A stretch of 64,000 nucleotides of DNA from Hyphomicrobiales bacterium (GTDB taxonomy: Bacteria; Pseudomonadota; Alphaproteobacteria; Rhizobiales; Kaistiaceae), in NCBI GenBank assembly GCA_017305635.1, contig JAFKKF010000010.1, positions 310,001 to 374,000 on the forward strand, written 5' to 3'. The position numbers were made by a program, and so were the translations under genes. Within the stretch, counting starts at the first letter, position 1, and each line of letters begins with the position of its first letter. This document shows positions 20,318-27,619 of the stretch, piece after piece. The notes below the pieces were generated by a model. It searched no databases, was not told where the DNA came from, and was given only the letters and a program-made list of their open reading frames with translations.

Positions 20318-21517
20318 TCAGCTTGCGTAGGCGTTCTGGATGCCGACCATGGCTGGCTCCGGCAAAGCCGGTTCGGCGACCTCGACCCGATTCCGGCCAT
20401 TGGCCTTGGCGCGATAGAGCGCCCTGTCCGCCGCCTGGAGGAGGGATTCGACCGTGCTTTCGGGACCGGCGGTCGCAACGCCGACGCTGACGGTCGCGTT
20501 CAGGATCCGGCCATCGAGCGCGCGGCACGATTCGGCGAATGCGAGGCGGATGCGATCCGCCACGATATAGGACGAGGATTGCTCGGAGCCGGGAAGCAGG
20601 GCGGCGAATTCCTCGCCGCCGAGCCGGCTGATCAGGTCGGTGCTGCGGACGGCGCCGCGCGCCACCTCGGCGAAGCGGCGCAGCACGTCGTCGCCGCAGC
20701 CATGGCCGAAATTGTCGTTCACCGCCTTGAACCAGTCGAGGTCGAAGAGAAGCATGGAGAGCGGCTTCCCGCGCTCGCGGCAGGTGCGGAGCTTCTCCTC
20801 CGTCGTCTCGACGAAGGCGCGCCGGTTGCCCGCTCCGGTCAGCGGATCGGTACGTGCCGCCGCCATCGAGCGCAGTTCGCCCCGCTCATTGGCCATGGCG
20901 GCCGCGAAGATCGCGGTGCCGACGACGAAGACGAGCGTCTCGAAATGGATCAGGCCGAACCAACTCGTCAGCGTGGCGCTGTGGCCGATGCTGAGCTGCC
21001 CGCCGAGCGCCTGCGCGGTGCCGAAGACGAAATAGAGGCCGTGGAGGACGAGAAGCGTGACCAGCGGCCAGCGGGTGTGGAGACGCACCTCGCGGCCGCG
21101 CCAGAACTCTGCGGCGGCGGCCAGCAGGTAGAACGAGATCACGGCGAGGTTGAGCGCCATCTGCGCCTGGGGCGCTTCGCTGATCGGCGGAATGGCGACG
21201 GCGAAGAGCCAGACCGCGGCCCCGGCGAAGACGCCGGGCAGGCTCGGCGTGTAGCCGTTGCAGCTCCGCGCGGCGGCCCAGATGAGCGCCGGGCTGATGT
21301 TGAGAAGGAGGATGCCGATGATCGTCGACGGCATGCCGAGGAGGTTGCTGCTCAAGGTCAGCAGCGGGACCGCGATGGCAAGTACCAGCGTGCCGGCGGC
21401 CCACCAGGCGGTTCCCGGCTCGTCGCGGTTCTGCGCCCAGGCGAAGAGGAGGAAGATGCCGCTCAGCGTCGACACGAAGCTGCCCGCGAGCATCAACGTA
21501 GGAAGGTCGATCTTCAT
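20318..21517 (-). CDS. Membrane-anchored diguanylate cyclase (GGDEF)
   Basis: This 399-residue protein should make cyclic di-GMP. The first 210 residues form about six membrane helices resembling a MASE-like sensor. The C-terminal GGDEF domain (about 218-385) opens with DPLTGAGNRRAF and has the active-site GGEEF at residues 300-304. The inhibitory I-site RSTD lies at 291-294, five residues before it, so product inhibition is expected. The family N-terminal context and weak GAGGCG support ATG 21517. c-di-GMP often controls exopolysaccharide synthesis, and the EPS genes are nearby, but a direct link is inference. Confidence 0.9.
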   Translation of the reverse strand: MKIDLPTLMLAGSFVSTLSGIFLLFAWAQNRDEPGTAWWAAGTLVLAIAVPLLTLSSNLLGMPSTIIGILLLNISPALIWAAARSCNGYTPSLPGVFAGAAVWLFAVAIPPISEAPQAQMALNLAVISFYLLAAAAEFWRGREVRLHTRWPLVTLLVLHGLYFVFGTAQALGGQLSIGHSATLTSWFGLIHFETLVFVVGTAIFAAAMANERGELRSMAAARTDPLTGAGNRRAFVETTEEKLRTCRERGKPLSMLLFDLDWFKAVNDNFGHGCGDDVLRRFAEVARGAVRSTDLISRLGGEEFAALLPGSEQSSSYIVADRIRLAFAESCRALDGRILNATVSVGVATAGPESTVESLLQAADRALYRAKANGRNRVEVAEPALPEPAMVGIQNAYAS

Positions 21518-21717
21518 GACGCCTCGAAACAACCGGTCCCCGAAGCATCATCATGGACGAGGAGTTCTCACGACGGGTTAGGGAATCCCCGCCATTCGTA
21601 GGGGTCCGAATAATCGGGCGCTAACCTTCGGCCGACGGCCGCCGATGCACGCGGCGCGACGAGCACGATGGCCGCCGGCGCGGCACCGATCGTCCCAGGT
21701 CGCTTCGGGGAAATGAA

Positions 21718-21794
21718 TGGTCGGAGTGGCCGGATTTGAACCGACGACCCCCTGACCCCCAGTCAGATGCGCTACCAGGCTGCGCTACACTCCG
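21718..21794 (-). tRNA. tRNA-Pro (GGG anticodon)
   Basis: Read on the minus strand, this 77-base sequence folds as a complete cloverleaf with encoded CCA. The acceptor stem CGGAGTG/CACTCCG is perfect, with D-stem GCGC/GCGC, anticodon stem TCTGA/TCAGG, loop CTGGGGG (anticodon GGG) and T-loop TTCAAAT. Its 5' portion and upstream region lie inside a 61-bp repeat that recurs at 39,065, so this gene is the attachment site of the adjacent prophage. The 5' half and promoter are probably of phage origin (see attL). Confidence 0.97.
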
Positions 21795-21816
21795 GCCGGC
21801 GCGGAATATAGCGGCG
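21756..21816. repeat. attL: 61-bp direct repeat covering 5' half of tRNA-Pro and its -10 region
   Basis: This sequence is identical to 39,065-39,125. It runs from the anticodon loop through the tRNA 5' end and 22 bases upstream, including the TATATT -10 box. Similarity then resumes after a short diverged stretch and continues to about 21,848. Integrases more often duplicate tRNA 3' ends. Here the intact gene is made of a chromosomal 3' part and a phage-supplied 5' part. Confidence 0.93.
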
Positions 21817-21833
21817 CCCCCTCCCCGGCGCAA
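21805..21833 (-). promoter_or_regulatory. Phage-supplied promoter of tRNA-Pro
   Basis: On the minus strand, TTGCGC (21828-21833) and TATATT (21805-21810) are separated by exactly 17 bp. The -10 box lies 10 bases from the first base of the tRNA (21794). The same boxes and spacer length exist at attR, although the spacer bases differ. Confidence 0.75.
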
Positions 21834-21963
21834 CGCTTGCCGTCAGCGATAGAAAGCGTGGCATTCCGTGGCCCTTGAGGAGCGCGGGGAGACGCATCCC
21901 GGCCCGGCCGTTCCACCCCGAGCTGCGAATCCCGGGACGTTTCCGGTGGAGAACCGAACCGGA

Positions 21964-22000
21964 ACGTGCGACTTTTGAAAAGTCGCACGTGCGACTTTCG
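21964..22000. repeat. Inverted plus direct repeat near attL, possible integrase arm-type sites
   Basis: A perfect 13-bp inverted repeat, ACGTGCGACTTTT and its complement around one central G (21964-21990), is followed directly by a third copy, CGTGCGACTTTCG (21988-22000). The same 13 bases occur at 38,984-38,996 near attR. Clustered sites of this kind close to both att cores resemble arm-type binding sites of lambda-like integrases. Confidence 0.6.
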
Positions 22001-22017
22001 TTCATGCCGGGGATCCC

Positions 22018-22227
22018 ATGACACCGTTCGCCCGCTGGTCGCTGCGCCTCATCGCCGCCGTGCTCCTGGCAGGCATCGCCCTCTTCACCCGCGACTGCCG
22101 GTACGAGTTCGCGACGCGCTGGTCCTGCCGCAGCGGAGAATTCGGGTTCCTCGAATTTGTCGGCCTCGCCGCGATCGCGCTCGCCGTCGTCGTCGCCGTG
22201 GAGAAGCTGCGCTTCAGGGCCAGCTAG
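22018..22227 (+). CDS. Small membrane protein at prophage left end
   Basis: This 69-residue ORF has two hydrophobic segments (about residues 8-24 and 45-62) around a short loop with two cysteines (RDCRYEF and WSCRSGEF). It lies between the arm-type repeats and the minus-strand early operon, and converges with it. I do not recognise a family. Its position beside attL is one where prophages often carry lysogenic-conversion genes. The coding call rests on composition and the ATG at 22018 only. Confidence 0.5.
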   Translation: MTPFARWSLRLIAAVLLAGIALFTRDCRYEFATRWSCRSGEFGFLEFVGLAAIALAVVVAVEKLRFRAS

Positions 22228-22255
22228 ACCGGCCTGTCGCCCGCGGGCGCGCATC

Positions 22256-22492
22256 TCATTTCGGCCAGATCCTCGAATAGCGGATGCCGGCGATCTGCAC
22301 GACGTCGCTCTCTCCGTCATAGTGAAGGTCGCCGGCCTCGCTCTCTGCGGCGCGCAGGACCCGCTTCCAGTCCTCGAGCGGGAGGCGAACCTCGATCCGG
22401 GCGACGTCGACGCCGGCATCGTGCAGTGCTGCCGCCAGACGGATATGGGCGAGCAGGAGGCTCAAGGCTCGCGCCTCGAGCGCCGCTCCCAA
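22256..22492 (-). CDS. Small phage hypothetical protein
   Basis: This ORF of up to 78 residues overlaps the end of the preceding minus-strand gene by 31 bases. It is amphipathic, with helical N-terminal half and a C-terminal DVVQIAGIRYSRIWP segment that reads as a beta hairpin. The longest form would need a TTG start at 22492, so the true start may be further in. It is last in the integrase operon. No function is recognisable. Confidence 0.5.
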   Translation of the reverse strand: MGAALEARALSLLLAHIRLAAALHDAGVDVARIEVRLPLEDWKRVLRAAESEAGDLHYDGESDVVQIAGIRYSRIWPK

Positions 22493-22764
22493 TGAAAGAT
22501 GACGTCCCCCGACACGATGGCGTGGATCCTTTCGTCCTCGTGGTAGAGGGTCACCCGCCGGAACTCGAGGGCTTCTGGAACGTACTTGCCCAGGTCGCTT
22601 AGGTCGTCCGGCACTCGAGCCGGGCCGACAATGGGACCCAGCGAGCGCGCGGACACCTTGAAGCTGTCGCCGGCGGGCCAGGGCGGCCCGGCGCTATTGA
22701 GGGCCGCAAGCATGCGCTCGTCTTCGGGATCGTCATGGCGGGCGAAGCGGTATTGCTGGTTCAC
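22462..22764 (-). CDS. Phage hypothetical protein, 100 residues
   Basis: The GTG start at 22764 overlaps the integrase stop (GTGA), which indicates translational coupling. The protein is acidic to neutral, with an N-terminal DPEDERMLAALN helix and a C-terminal beta-like part (RRVTLYHEDERIHAIVSGDVIFHW). It has no signal or membrane segment and no known motif. Being tied to the integrase gene, it could assist recombination or directionality, but that is only positional inference. Confidence 0.6.
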   Translation of the reverse strand: MNQQYRFARHDDPEDERMLAALNSAGPPWPAGDSFKVSARSLGPIVGPARVPDDLSDLGKYVPEALEFRRVTLYHEDERIHAIVSGDVIFHWERRSRREP

Positions 22765-24065
22765 AGCTTCACCCCTTCCCGTTCCATCCATTCCACCTGC
22801 TTGCGGATGGCCTCGCGGGCGAACGGTTCGCCGAGCTCGAGATAGTGCTTGAAGATCGTCGTGGCCGACTGCAGGGAGTGGCCGGTGATCGAGCATATCT
22901 CGGCGAGCGTGCATTCCGCCCTAGCAAGCCAGGTGACCGCCGTGTCGCGGAGGTCCTGGAAGTTCCGGCCCGCAATCGAGGGAACCTGCTTCGCCGCCAG
23001 CGCACGAACCTCGGCGAAGCGTCGGCGGAACTTGTCGCCGGTCCACGCCGCGCCCGTCTTCTCGTTCTGCACCACGGCCACGTCGCCGACCAGCGTGACA
23101 CCGCTCTCCTCGGCCCGCGCCTTGCGGCGGGCCTCGGCCGCCGCAAGGCGGGCGATCAGGTCGGGCGCCGCGAAGACCGCGACCCGCGCCTTCGTCTTGC
23201 TCTGGACGAGGCGCATGGGCTCCCCATCGGCGACCCGCTCGGCGAGCGTCCGGTTGGTGCCCGCCTTGTCGACCAGCGCAAGGATGTCGCCCTGTCGCTG
23301 GCCCGAGAACAGGCCGATCAGGATGGCGTCGCCGATCGAGGGCATGCCGAGCTGGTCGGCGGCGGCGATCGCCGCGCGCACCTCGTCGAAGGTCCAGGTG
23401 ACCACGCGCGGCTCCGGCCGCGGCAGGTCGAGGTCGTGGCAGGGATTGACCTTGATCTCCCACCCCTCGGCGAGGCGCGCCCAGGAGAAGGCGGCGGACA
23501 GGACCATGATGGTGCCGAGCGCCATCGAGAGGCCGCGCTCGCGCTCGAGATATTCGAAGAACGTCTTCACGATCGCCGGCGTCAGCGAGCTCGCCGGCGC
23601 GATCGCGATCGGCTCGGGCTGCCGCACCTTCCGGGCGTCGTTCCGCCATGCGCGCTTGGCGAATTCGGCCTGGCGGCGGGAAAGGCCCTCGGTGACTTCT
23701 GGCCCGGGCTCGGCGATCTGCTTCCAGCGGATCGCCGTCGCCTTCCATTCGTAGTCGGCCTGCGTCTTCGGCGCGAGGCGCTTGAAGTCGGCCGAGGCGA
23801 GGTAGGCATCGAGCAGCTTCGCGACGCTCTTCGGCGCCGGCGCGAGCTCGCCGGCGCCCTTCGCCTGGCCGCTCCGGATCTCCTCGCGCTTGGCGGTGGC
23901 GAAGGTGGCGACCTGGTCGAGGGTGAACCAGGTGCCATCGGCGTTCTTGAGATCCTGGGCGGTGAAGCCGGCGGCGCGCTGCAGCGGGCCCGGCTCGAAG
24001 CGCGGGCGATAGGTGCCGTCGCCGCGCGGCCGGAGCTTCACATAGGGGAACGGATTGCGCTTCAT
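22761..24065 (-). CDS. int: Phage tyrosine recombinase (integrase)
   Basis: This 434-residue integrase catalyses site-specific recombination at tRNA-Pro. The N-terminal part (about 1-70) is an arm-binding-like region, about 80-200 is the SAM-like core-binding domain, and 222-420 is the catalytic domain. Catalytic residues are visible: Arg257 in SGQRQGD, Lys in QSKTKAR (290-292), Arg373 in FQDLRDTA, His396 in TGHSL and Tyr408 in KHYLE. The usual box-II histidine (HxxR) is Gln370 here, a tolerated variant in some families. Its ATG overlaps the stop of the upstream regulator (ATGA). Confidence 0.95.
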   Translation of the reverse strand: MKRNPFPYVKLRPRGDGTYRPRFEPGPLQRAAGFTAQDLKNADGTWFTLDQVATFATAKREEIRSGQAKGAGELAPAPKSVAKLLDAYLASADFKRLAPKTQADYEWKATAIRWKQIAEPGPEVTEGLSRRQAEFAKRAWRNDARKVRQPEPIAIAPASSLTPAIVKTFFEYLERERGLSMALGTIMVLSAAFSWARLAEGWEIKVNPCHDLDLPRPEPRVVTWTFDEVRAAIAAADQLGMPSIGDAILIGLFSGQRQGDILALVDKAGTNRTLAERVADGEPMRLVQSKTKARVAVFAAPDLIARLAAAEARRKARAEESGVTLVGDVAVVQNEKTGAAWTGDKFRRRFAEVRALAAKQVPSIAGRNFQDLRDTAVTWLARAECTLAEICSITGHSLQSATTIFKHYLELGEPFAREAIRKQVEWMEREGVKL

Positions 24066-24445
24066 GCGTCGTCTCCGATGCCGGGCTTGAGGCCTGAAGG
24101 GTGGTTCGTCAGAAGCTTCTCGAGCTCCGCCGTTTGCACCTCGATGCGGGCGATCACCTGGGGCGTGATGTTCACGCGGTTCTCATGGAGCGAGAACTTG
24201 CCGGATCGTAGATCCGCGAGTTGCTTGAGGTTGTCTCGCCGTAGCCTGCGGATGCTCTGGATGTTGAAAACCAGGAGGCGCAGATGGCGGGCGGTGCGCA
24301 TCGGGATGGCGTCGCCGCCGGCGGCATAGCGCTGCGCCTGGCGGAGGCTGATGCCGAGGACGTCGGCCGAGGCATAGACAGAGCAGTTGAGCTCCTCGAG
24401 CGCGGCACGAAATTCGTCGGCGGACATGGGGGCGTTGAAGTCCAT
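24062..24445 (-). CDS. Phage helix-turn-helix regulator, probably read from a leaderless transcript
   Basis: This 127-residue protein has a helix-turn-helix at about residues 19-42 (ASADVLGISLRQAQRYAAGG) and a C-terminal helical region with LEKLLTNHPSG, which may mediate dimerisation. It may be a repressor, a Cro-like protein or an excisionase-type regulator. The ATG at 24445 lies nine bases downstream of a perfect TATAAT, so the mRNA would begin at or next to the start codon. It is coupled to the integrase by an ATGA overlap, so one promoter would drive both. Confidence 0.75.
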   Translation of the reverse strand: MDFNAPMSADEFRAALEELNCSVYASADVLGISLRQAQRYAAGGDAIPMRTARHLRLLVFNIQSIRRLRRDNLKQLADLRSGKFSLHENRVNITPQVIARIEVQTAELEKLLTNHPSGLKPGIGDDA

Positions 24446-24452
24446 GGCCGAA

Positions 24453-24482
24453 ACATTATACGCCGTGGCGTCATACGTCAAG
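24453..24482 (-). promoter_or_regulatory. Promoter and overlapping inverted repeat upstream of the phage regulator
   Basis: On the minus strand, TTGACG (24476-24481) and TATAAT (24455-24460) are 15 bp apart, or 16 bp if CTTGAC is the -35 box. An imperfect inverted repeat covers both elements (24453-24464 and 24467-24478, inner ACGCC/GGCGT perfect). That would let a bound regulator block this promoter. Confidence 0.6.
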
Positions 24483-24526
24483 GTGTCGTTTGCGTAGGAC
24501 GGCATTCCTATGGCACCGTGAACGTC

Positions 24527-24796
24527 ATGGGAACGAATCGACGATACGCGCCTCACGAGAAGGTCCACGACTACACCTTCTCGATCAGGGTCTGGTCGGG
24601 GCGGGAACTGGTCGAGACGCTGCTCAAGACCAACAGCTTCGACATGGCGATCGCCGCCTTCGAGGTGGCGCCGAAGGCGCGGCCGGGCGCCGAGCTCATC
24701 ACGCTGCAGGAGTTCGCGCGCGTCATGCGCTCCCATCCGCCGGAGGTGGCGCAGCCCTGGTTGGCAAGGAAACCAGGTTCGTCGCCGCCGACCTGA
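24527..24796 (+). CDS. Phage hypothetical protein, divergent from the regulator
   Basis: This 89-residue soluble protein contains HDYTFSIRVWSGRELVETLL, a helix with FDMAIAAFEVA, and a C-terminal part rich in Pro and Ser. The ATG at 24527 sits 80 bp from the divergent regulator start, as a cro- or early-gene homologue would in an immunity region. An in-frame GTG at 24518 is an alternative start. The last 74 bases overlap the convergent minus-strand gene. Function unknown. Confidence 0.55.
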   Translation: MGTNRRYAPHEKVHDYTFSIRVWSGRELVETLLKTNSFDMAIAAFEVAPKARPGAELITLQEFARVMRSHPPEVAQPWLARKPGSSPPT

Positions 24797-24944
24797 AGAC
24801 CAGCGGCACGCGCGCGCCCGAGCGGATGACGACGACGGTGGCAGGCATGGCGTTCCGCTGCTGCTCGAGGAGCGCGCGGAGCTGGTTCTCGCGCGCCTGG
24901 CGGGCGGCTTCCGATATGCCGGTCGGGAACATGGCGATGCACAT
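24723..24944 (-). CDS. Phage hypothetical protein, 73 residues
   Basis: This small protein begins MCIAMFPTG and is followed by a strongly helical, charged segment (EAARQARENQLRALLEQQRN) and a Pro/Ala-rich tail. Its start overlaps the stop of the upstream zinc-ribbon gene, so it belongs to the minus-strand early operon. The 3' end overlaps the convergent 89-residue gene by 74 bases. I do not recognise the family. Confidence 0.5.
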   Translation of the reverse strand: MCIAMFPTGISEAARQARENQLRALLEQQRNAMPATVVVIRSGARVPLVFRSAATNLVSLPTRAAPPPADGSA

Positions 24945-25237
24945 CAGGCGGTCGCCGGTTCGATCTTGCGGATGAGCAGGCCACCACTCCGGACGTGCTC
25001 GGCGTACGCCGGCGGGAGGCCGGCCGCCTCGGCGGCTTCGGGCTTATACCACTCGAAGCCAGCGCCGATGTCCTGGTCGAAGACGCGGTACATGCTCGAG
25101 CGCATCGGGCCGAGGCATCCCTCGGTCGCCCGGCAAGCCAACACGAAGGGCGTGATGCCTTCGTCCCGATCGACCGTCACGATGTGCCCCTTGCAGCGCT
25201 CGCAGACGTAGATGTTCTTCTTTCCCTGAAAGCTCAC
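24944..25237 (-). CDS. Small phage zinc-ribbon-like protein
   Basis: This 97-residue protein has a probable metal site made of YVCERCKGH near the N-terminus and ACRATEGC further on (about residues 11-42), followed by MRSSMYRVFDQ. This type of small CxxC protein is frequent in phages of alphaproteobacteria and may bind nucleic acid or another protein. It overlaps its downstream neighbour at TGATG and is separated by only 3 bp from the upstream HTH gene, within one operon. Confidence 0.7.
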   Translation of the reverse strand: MSFQGKKNIYVCERCKGHIVTVDRDEGITPFVLACRATEGCLGPMRSSMYRVFDQDIGAGFEWYKPEAAEAAGLPPAYAEHVRSGGLLIRKIEPATA

Positions 25238-25240
25238 AGC

Positions 25241-25537
25241 TCACTCCGTCGTTGCAGGAAGGCGGTAGGCCTCGGCGAGGTGCTTCGCCCAGGCGTCGTC
25301 GTTTGCGGGCGCCGGCGTCGCCCTGAGGTCGTTGGCGGGCCCTTTCGGCATGAGGGGATGGTGGCGCTGCAGCCAGGCCTCGATGGTCGACCGCTCCCAT
25401 TGCGGCCGGCCGACATGGGAGATCGGCCGCGGCATGCCCTCGGCATAGAGCCGGTCGAGCCGCCCTTTCCGATAGAGCCAGTCGGCGCGATGGCCGAGGC
25501 GCTCGGCGAGCTCGGGCACGGCGACGGTCGGGGTCAT
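25241..25537 (-). CDS. Phage DNA-binding protein with winged-helix/excisionase-like region
   Basis: This 98-residue protein carries a helix-turn-helix-like N-terminal half (VAVPELAERLGHRADWLYRKG, then GRPQWERSTIEAWLQRH), the arrangement seen in AlpA/excisionase and MerR-like DNA-binding domains. The ATG at 25537 is preceded by a strong GGGGAGGGG ribosome-binding sequence. A role in excision or early regulation is plausible but unproven. The divergent DUF1488 gene starts 57 bp away. Confidence 0.65.
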   Translation of the reverse strand: MTPTVAVPELAERLGHRADWLYRKGRLDRLYAEGMPRPISHVGRPQWERSTIEAWLQRHHPLMPKGPANDLRATPAPANDDAWAKHLAEAYRLPATTE

Positions 25538-25594
25538 TGTCCCCTCCCCGAATGATCCCCACATGCAGTCGTCTTCAACAGCGAGAGGCCGAAC

Positions 25595-25888
25595 ATGCCC
25601 CTTACAAGAACTGAGGATATTGACGTCGATAGTCCGGACTTCATCACCGGCGTGCTTTTCGGCATGAAGGATCCGGAGGGCCGGCGTATCGTCTGCCGGG
25701 TTACCCGCGAAGCGCTCGAGGATCGGGCAGCGGCCGACAAGGAGAACCAGCGTGACCAGGCAGCGACGTTCGCCCGTGCGCGCAAAGCGATAGAGGCCGC
25801 GGCGAGCCGGCGCTTTGACGCGGGCGAGAAGGCGCCGGTGGTCCACAGCGAAGACATCGTCCCGCCGAAGCCGCCCCGCATAGTCTGA
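25595..25888 (+). CDS. DUF1488-like phage protein
   Basis: This 97-residue protein has the pattern of DUF1488: an N-terminal beta segment ending in a V-F-x-M motif (GVLFGMKDPEGRRIVCRVTREALED), followed by a long helix (ADKENQRDQAATFARARKAIEAAA). GAGAGG precedes the ATG at 25595. It is the only plus-strand gene inside the minus-strand small-gene array. The family's function is unknown. Confidence 0.65.
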   Translation: MPLTRTEDIDVDSPDFITGVLFGMKDPEGRRIVCRVTREALEDRAAADKENQRDQAATFARARKAIEAAASRRFDAGEKAPVVHSEDIVPPKPPRIV

Positions 25889-25910
25889 CTGGCTCCTTCC
25901 CGCGAATGCA

Positions 25911-26201
25911 TCAGGGCGTCCCTCCCGGCTCGATCGAGAAATCGCGGTTGCGGGCGTCGAGGATGGGCGAGCCGGAGGCCTTCGCCCCCGCCTCGAGCAT
26001 CTGTATGACGGCCGTGTGATCGGCGGCGCCGAAGGCAACGATCTTCACCGGCACGCCGATCGAGCGCAGGTCGAAGGTGTGCGTCTTGCCGTCCCGCATG
26101 TACGCCCAGGCCTTTTCGGTAACGCCGAGGAGGATCGTCGGCACGCCGTCGGCGCCGGTGCCGATGCCGAAGACGACTTTCTCTTCGATGTCGCGGGCCA
26201 T
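25911..26201 (-). CDS. Phage hypothetical protein, 96 residues
   Basis: This soluble alpha/beta protein contains KVVFGIGTGADGVPTILLGVTEKAW, then TFDLRSIGVPVKIVAFG and a C-terminal helix. The ATG at 26201 shares a base with the stop of the upstream gene, indicating operon coupling. A longer frame to 26336 is a shadow of that upstream gene. No known motif is recognisable. Confidence 0.6.
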   Translation of the reverse strand: MARDIEEKVVFGIGTGADGVPTILLGVTEKAWAYMRDGKTHTFDLRSIGVPVKIVAFGAADHTAVIQMLEAGAKASGSPILDARNRDFSIEPGGTP

Positions 26202-26563
26202 CAGGCCTGCCCTCCCGGTGTGCCGACCGGACCGATGATCGTGCCGGCGTCGAGGAGGAGGCTGCACGCCGGCGCGAGCGCAGCGCGGGCGAGCCTGGTC
26301 GCATAGGTGAGCGGGTTGGGCGCGTCCTTGCTGCATTGGGCGATGATCCAGCCGAGCGTGCGGATCGCCGCCTCGATCACCACCGCGTCCTCGGTCCCGC
26401 GATTGGCTTCGCCGATATGCCAGCGGATGAAGGCCTCGGCGACCGGCTCGCAGAGCCGGGTGTAGCAGGCGTCGGTCGGGCTGCCGCTATTGCCGGCGGC
26501 GAAGGCCGCCCGCATCGCGCGGATGACCCCCTCGAGCTCCTGATCGGGAATGTAGACGGGCAT
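26201..26563 (-). CDS. Phage hypothetical helical protein, 120 residues
   Basis: This mostly helical protein includes VIRAMRAAFAAGN, CEPVAEAFIRWHIGE and ALAPACSLLLDAG segments and is likely soluble. The start is ATG 26563, with an adjacent GTG at 26566. Both overlap the stop codon of the upstream gene. It is part of the tightly packed minus-strand series 27445-25911. No function is recognisable. Confidence 0.6.
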   Translation of the reverse strand: MPVYIPDQELEGVIRAMRAAFAAGNSGSPTDACYTRLCEPVAEAFIRWHIGEANRGTEDAVVIEAAIRTLGWIIAQCSKDAPNPLTYATRLARAALAPACSLLLDAGTIIGPVGTPGGQA

Positions 26564-26799
26564 CACGTGACGAGCCTCGTGTCGAAGGACATGAGCCGAC
26601 GCTCGGCGGTGGGCAGCGCGCGGAGCACGCGATCGAAGGCCGCGAGCTCCTTTGGGTCATCGGTCTGCGGCTGGATCACTGCGATCCAGAGCTTCACCGG
26701 AATGCCATCCGGCGTAACGCCGACCCACACGCGGCAGGGCCGGCCCTCGACCGTCTCGAAGGCCGGCGTCGGGGCGATTGAGAGAGTGATGCCGGGCAT
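26563..26799 (-). CDS. Phage hypothetical protein, 78 residues
   Basis: This small protein is dominated by predicted beta strands (CRVWVGVTPDGIPVKLWIAVIQP) followed by one helix (DPKELAAFDRVLRALP). Both ends overlap neighbouring genes by one to three bases, so it is translationally coupled in the early operon. I do not recognise a family. Confidence 0.55.
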   Translation of the reverse strand: MPGITLSIAPTPAFETVEGRPCRVWVGVTPDGIPVKLWIAVIQPQTDDPKELAAFDRVLRALPTAERRLMSFDTRLVT

Positions 26800-27203
26800 C
26801 AGCCTGCCTCCCCTGCCGCCGTGAAGCCGCCGAGGTCGTTGACCGCCCGGGCGAGCAGGCGGGCTATCTTTTCCCCTTCCTCCGGCGTGCTGTGCTGCAT
26901 GTCGATCGAGGCAATCCAGTTGCCGCGGGCGTCATGGATGAAGCCGCCCTCGCCGGGCGCGACGACGAGGGGCAGCTTCACGCCGAGCTGGTAGAGCTCG
27001 AGCTGCACCATCGCCGCTACCGGGACGGGCGTCGGCCGCGTCTGCTCCTCGACCAGGGCGGCATAGCGGAGGATCTGCTCGATGCGCATCAGCGCAGCCG
27101 CGTTGGCGGAGCCGGGTACGTAGCCCTGAGCTACCTCCTTCGCGGTGTCGGCGAGCTGGTTGAGCTCGCCGATAGTGGTGGACGTGGGGGCGACCTGGTC
27201 CAT
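26799..27203 (-). CDS. Phage hypothetical protein, 134 residues
   Basis: The N-terminal half is helical (ELNQLADTAKEVAQGYVPG, LMRIEQILRYAALVEEQ), and the C-terminal half has beta-like VKLPLVVAPGEGGFI and a final helix. It shares a base with the genes on either side at start and stop. It lies directly after the gp49-family gene in the operon. No function can be assigned. Confidence 0.6.
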   Translation of the reverse strand: MDQVAPTSTTIGELNQLADTAKEVAQGYVPGSANAAALMRIEQILRYAALVEEQTRPTPVPVAAMVQLELYQLGVKLPLVVAPGEGGFIHDARGNWIASIDMQHSTPEEGEKIARLLARAVNDLGGFTAAGEAG

Positions 27204-27445
27204 CAGGCGCCCTCGGTCTGGCGCTGCAGGCGGTCCCGTAGAGCAAAGCCCATCAACGGCCAGAGCTGGCGGATCGCATCCTCGTAGGCGAACTTCCGCC
27301 CGAGCTCCGCGTCGTAGTTGGCAGCCGACGCCGGCGCGCTCTTCCCGATGACGATGAAGCCGTTCTTCATCATGAGGATGCAGATGGAGAGGCGCTGGAA
27401 GCCCTCGGCATAGACGTGGGTGATCGGGTCCTCGAGACTGACCAC
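27203..27445 (-). CDS. Gp49-like phage protein (Phage_gp49_66 family)
   Basis: This 80-residue protein matches the small Gp49 family found in many phages. Its pattern is an N-terminal GFQRLSICILMMKNGFIVIGKSA, then NYDAELGRKFAYEDA and the closing IRQLWPLMGFALRDRL. The function of the family is not established. I placed the start at GTG 27445, which has AGGA upstream and gives the family's usual length. The open frame runs further to 27586 but there is antisense to the transglycosylase remnant. It is first in the minus-strand operon and sits exactly at the proposed deletion junction. Confidence 0.75.
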   Translation of the reverse strand: MVSLEDPITHVYAEGFQRLSICILMMKNGFIVIGKSAPASAANYDAELGRKFAYEDAIRQLWPLMGFALRDRLQRQTEGA

Positions 27446-27619
27446 GTCATCCTGAGCGAGAACGGCCAGCCCGGCCTCGCCCAGCTCATGCCGGGCACGG
27501 CGCGCCTGATGGCGCAGAAGCTCGGCATGCCGCAGGTCGCCAATCTCGGCGACGGCCAGCTTCGCCAGCTCCTCCTCACCAATCACGAGCTCAACTACAA
27601 GCTCGGCCTGGCCTATTGG
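27446..27619 (+). pseudogene. Fragment of a lytic transglycosylase (SLT) domain
   Basis: This frame encodes GQPGLAQLMPGTARLMAQKLG and then NHELNYKLGLAYW, the central part of a lysozyme-like SLT transglycosylase. The upstream segment that should contain the catalytic glutamate is missing: the sequence before it is the gp49 region on the other strand. The part that should follow (usually a glycine-rich turn and an AYNAGPG motif) is also missing, and the reading continues one base out of frame as DPGAAAKW in the next ORF. It therefore looks 5'-deleted, internally deleted and frameshifted. Confidence 0.75.
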
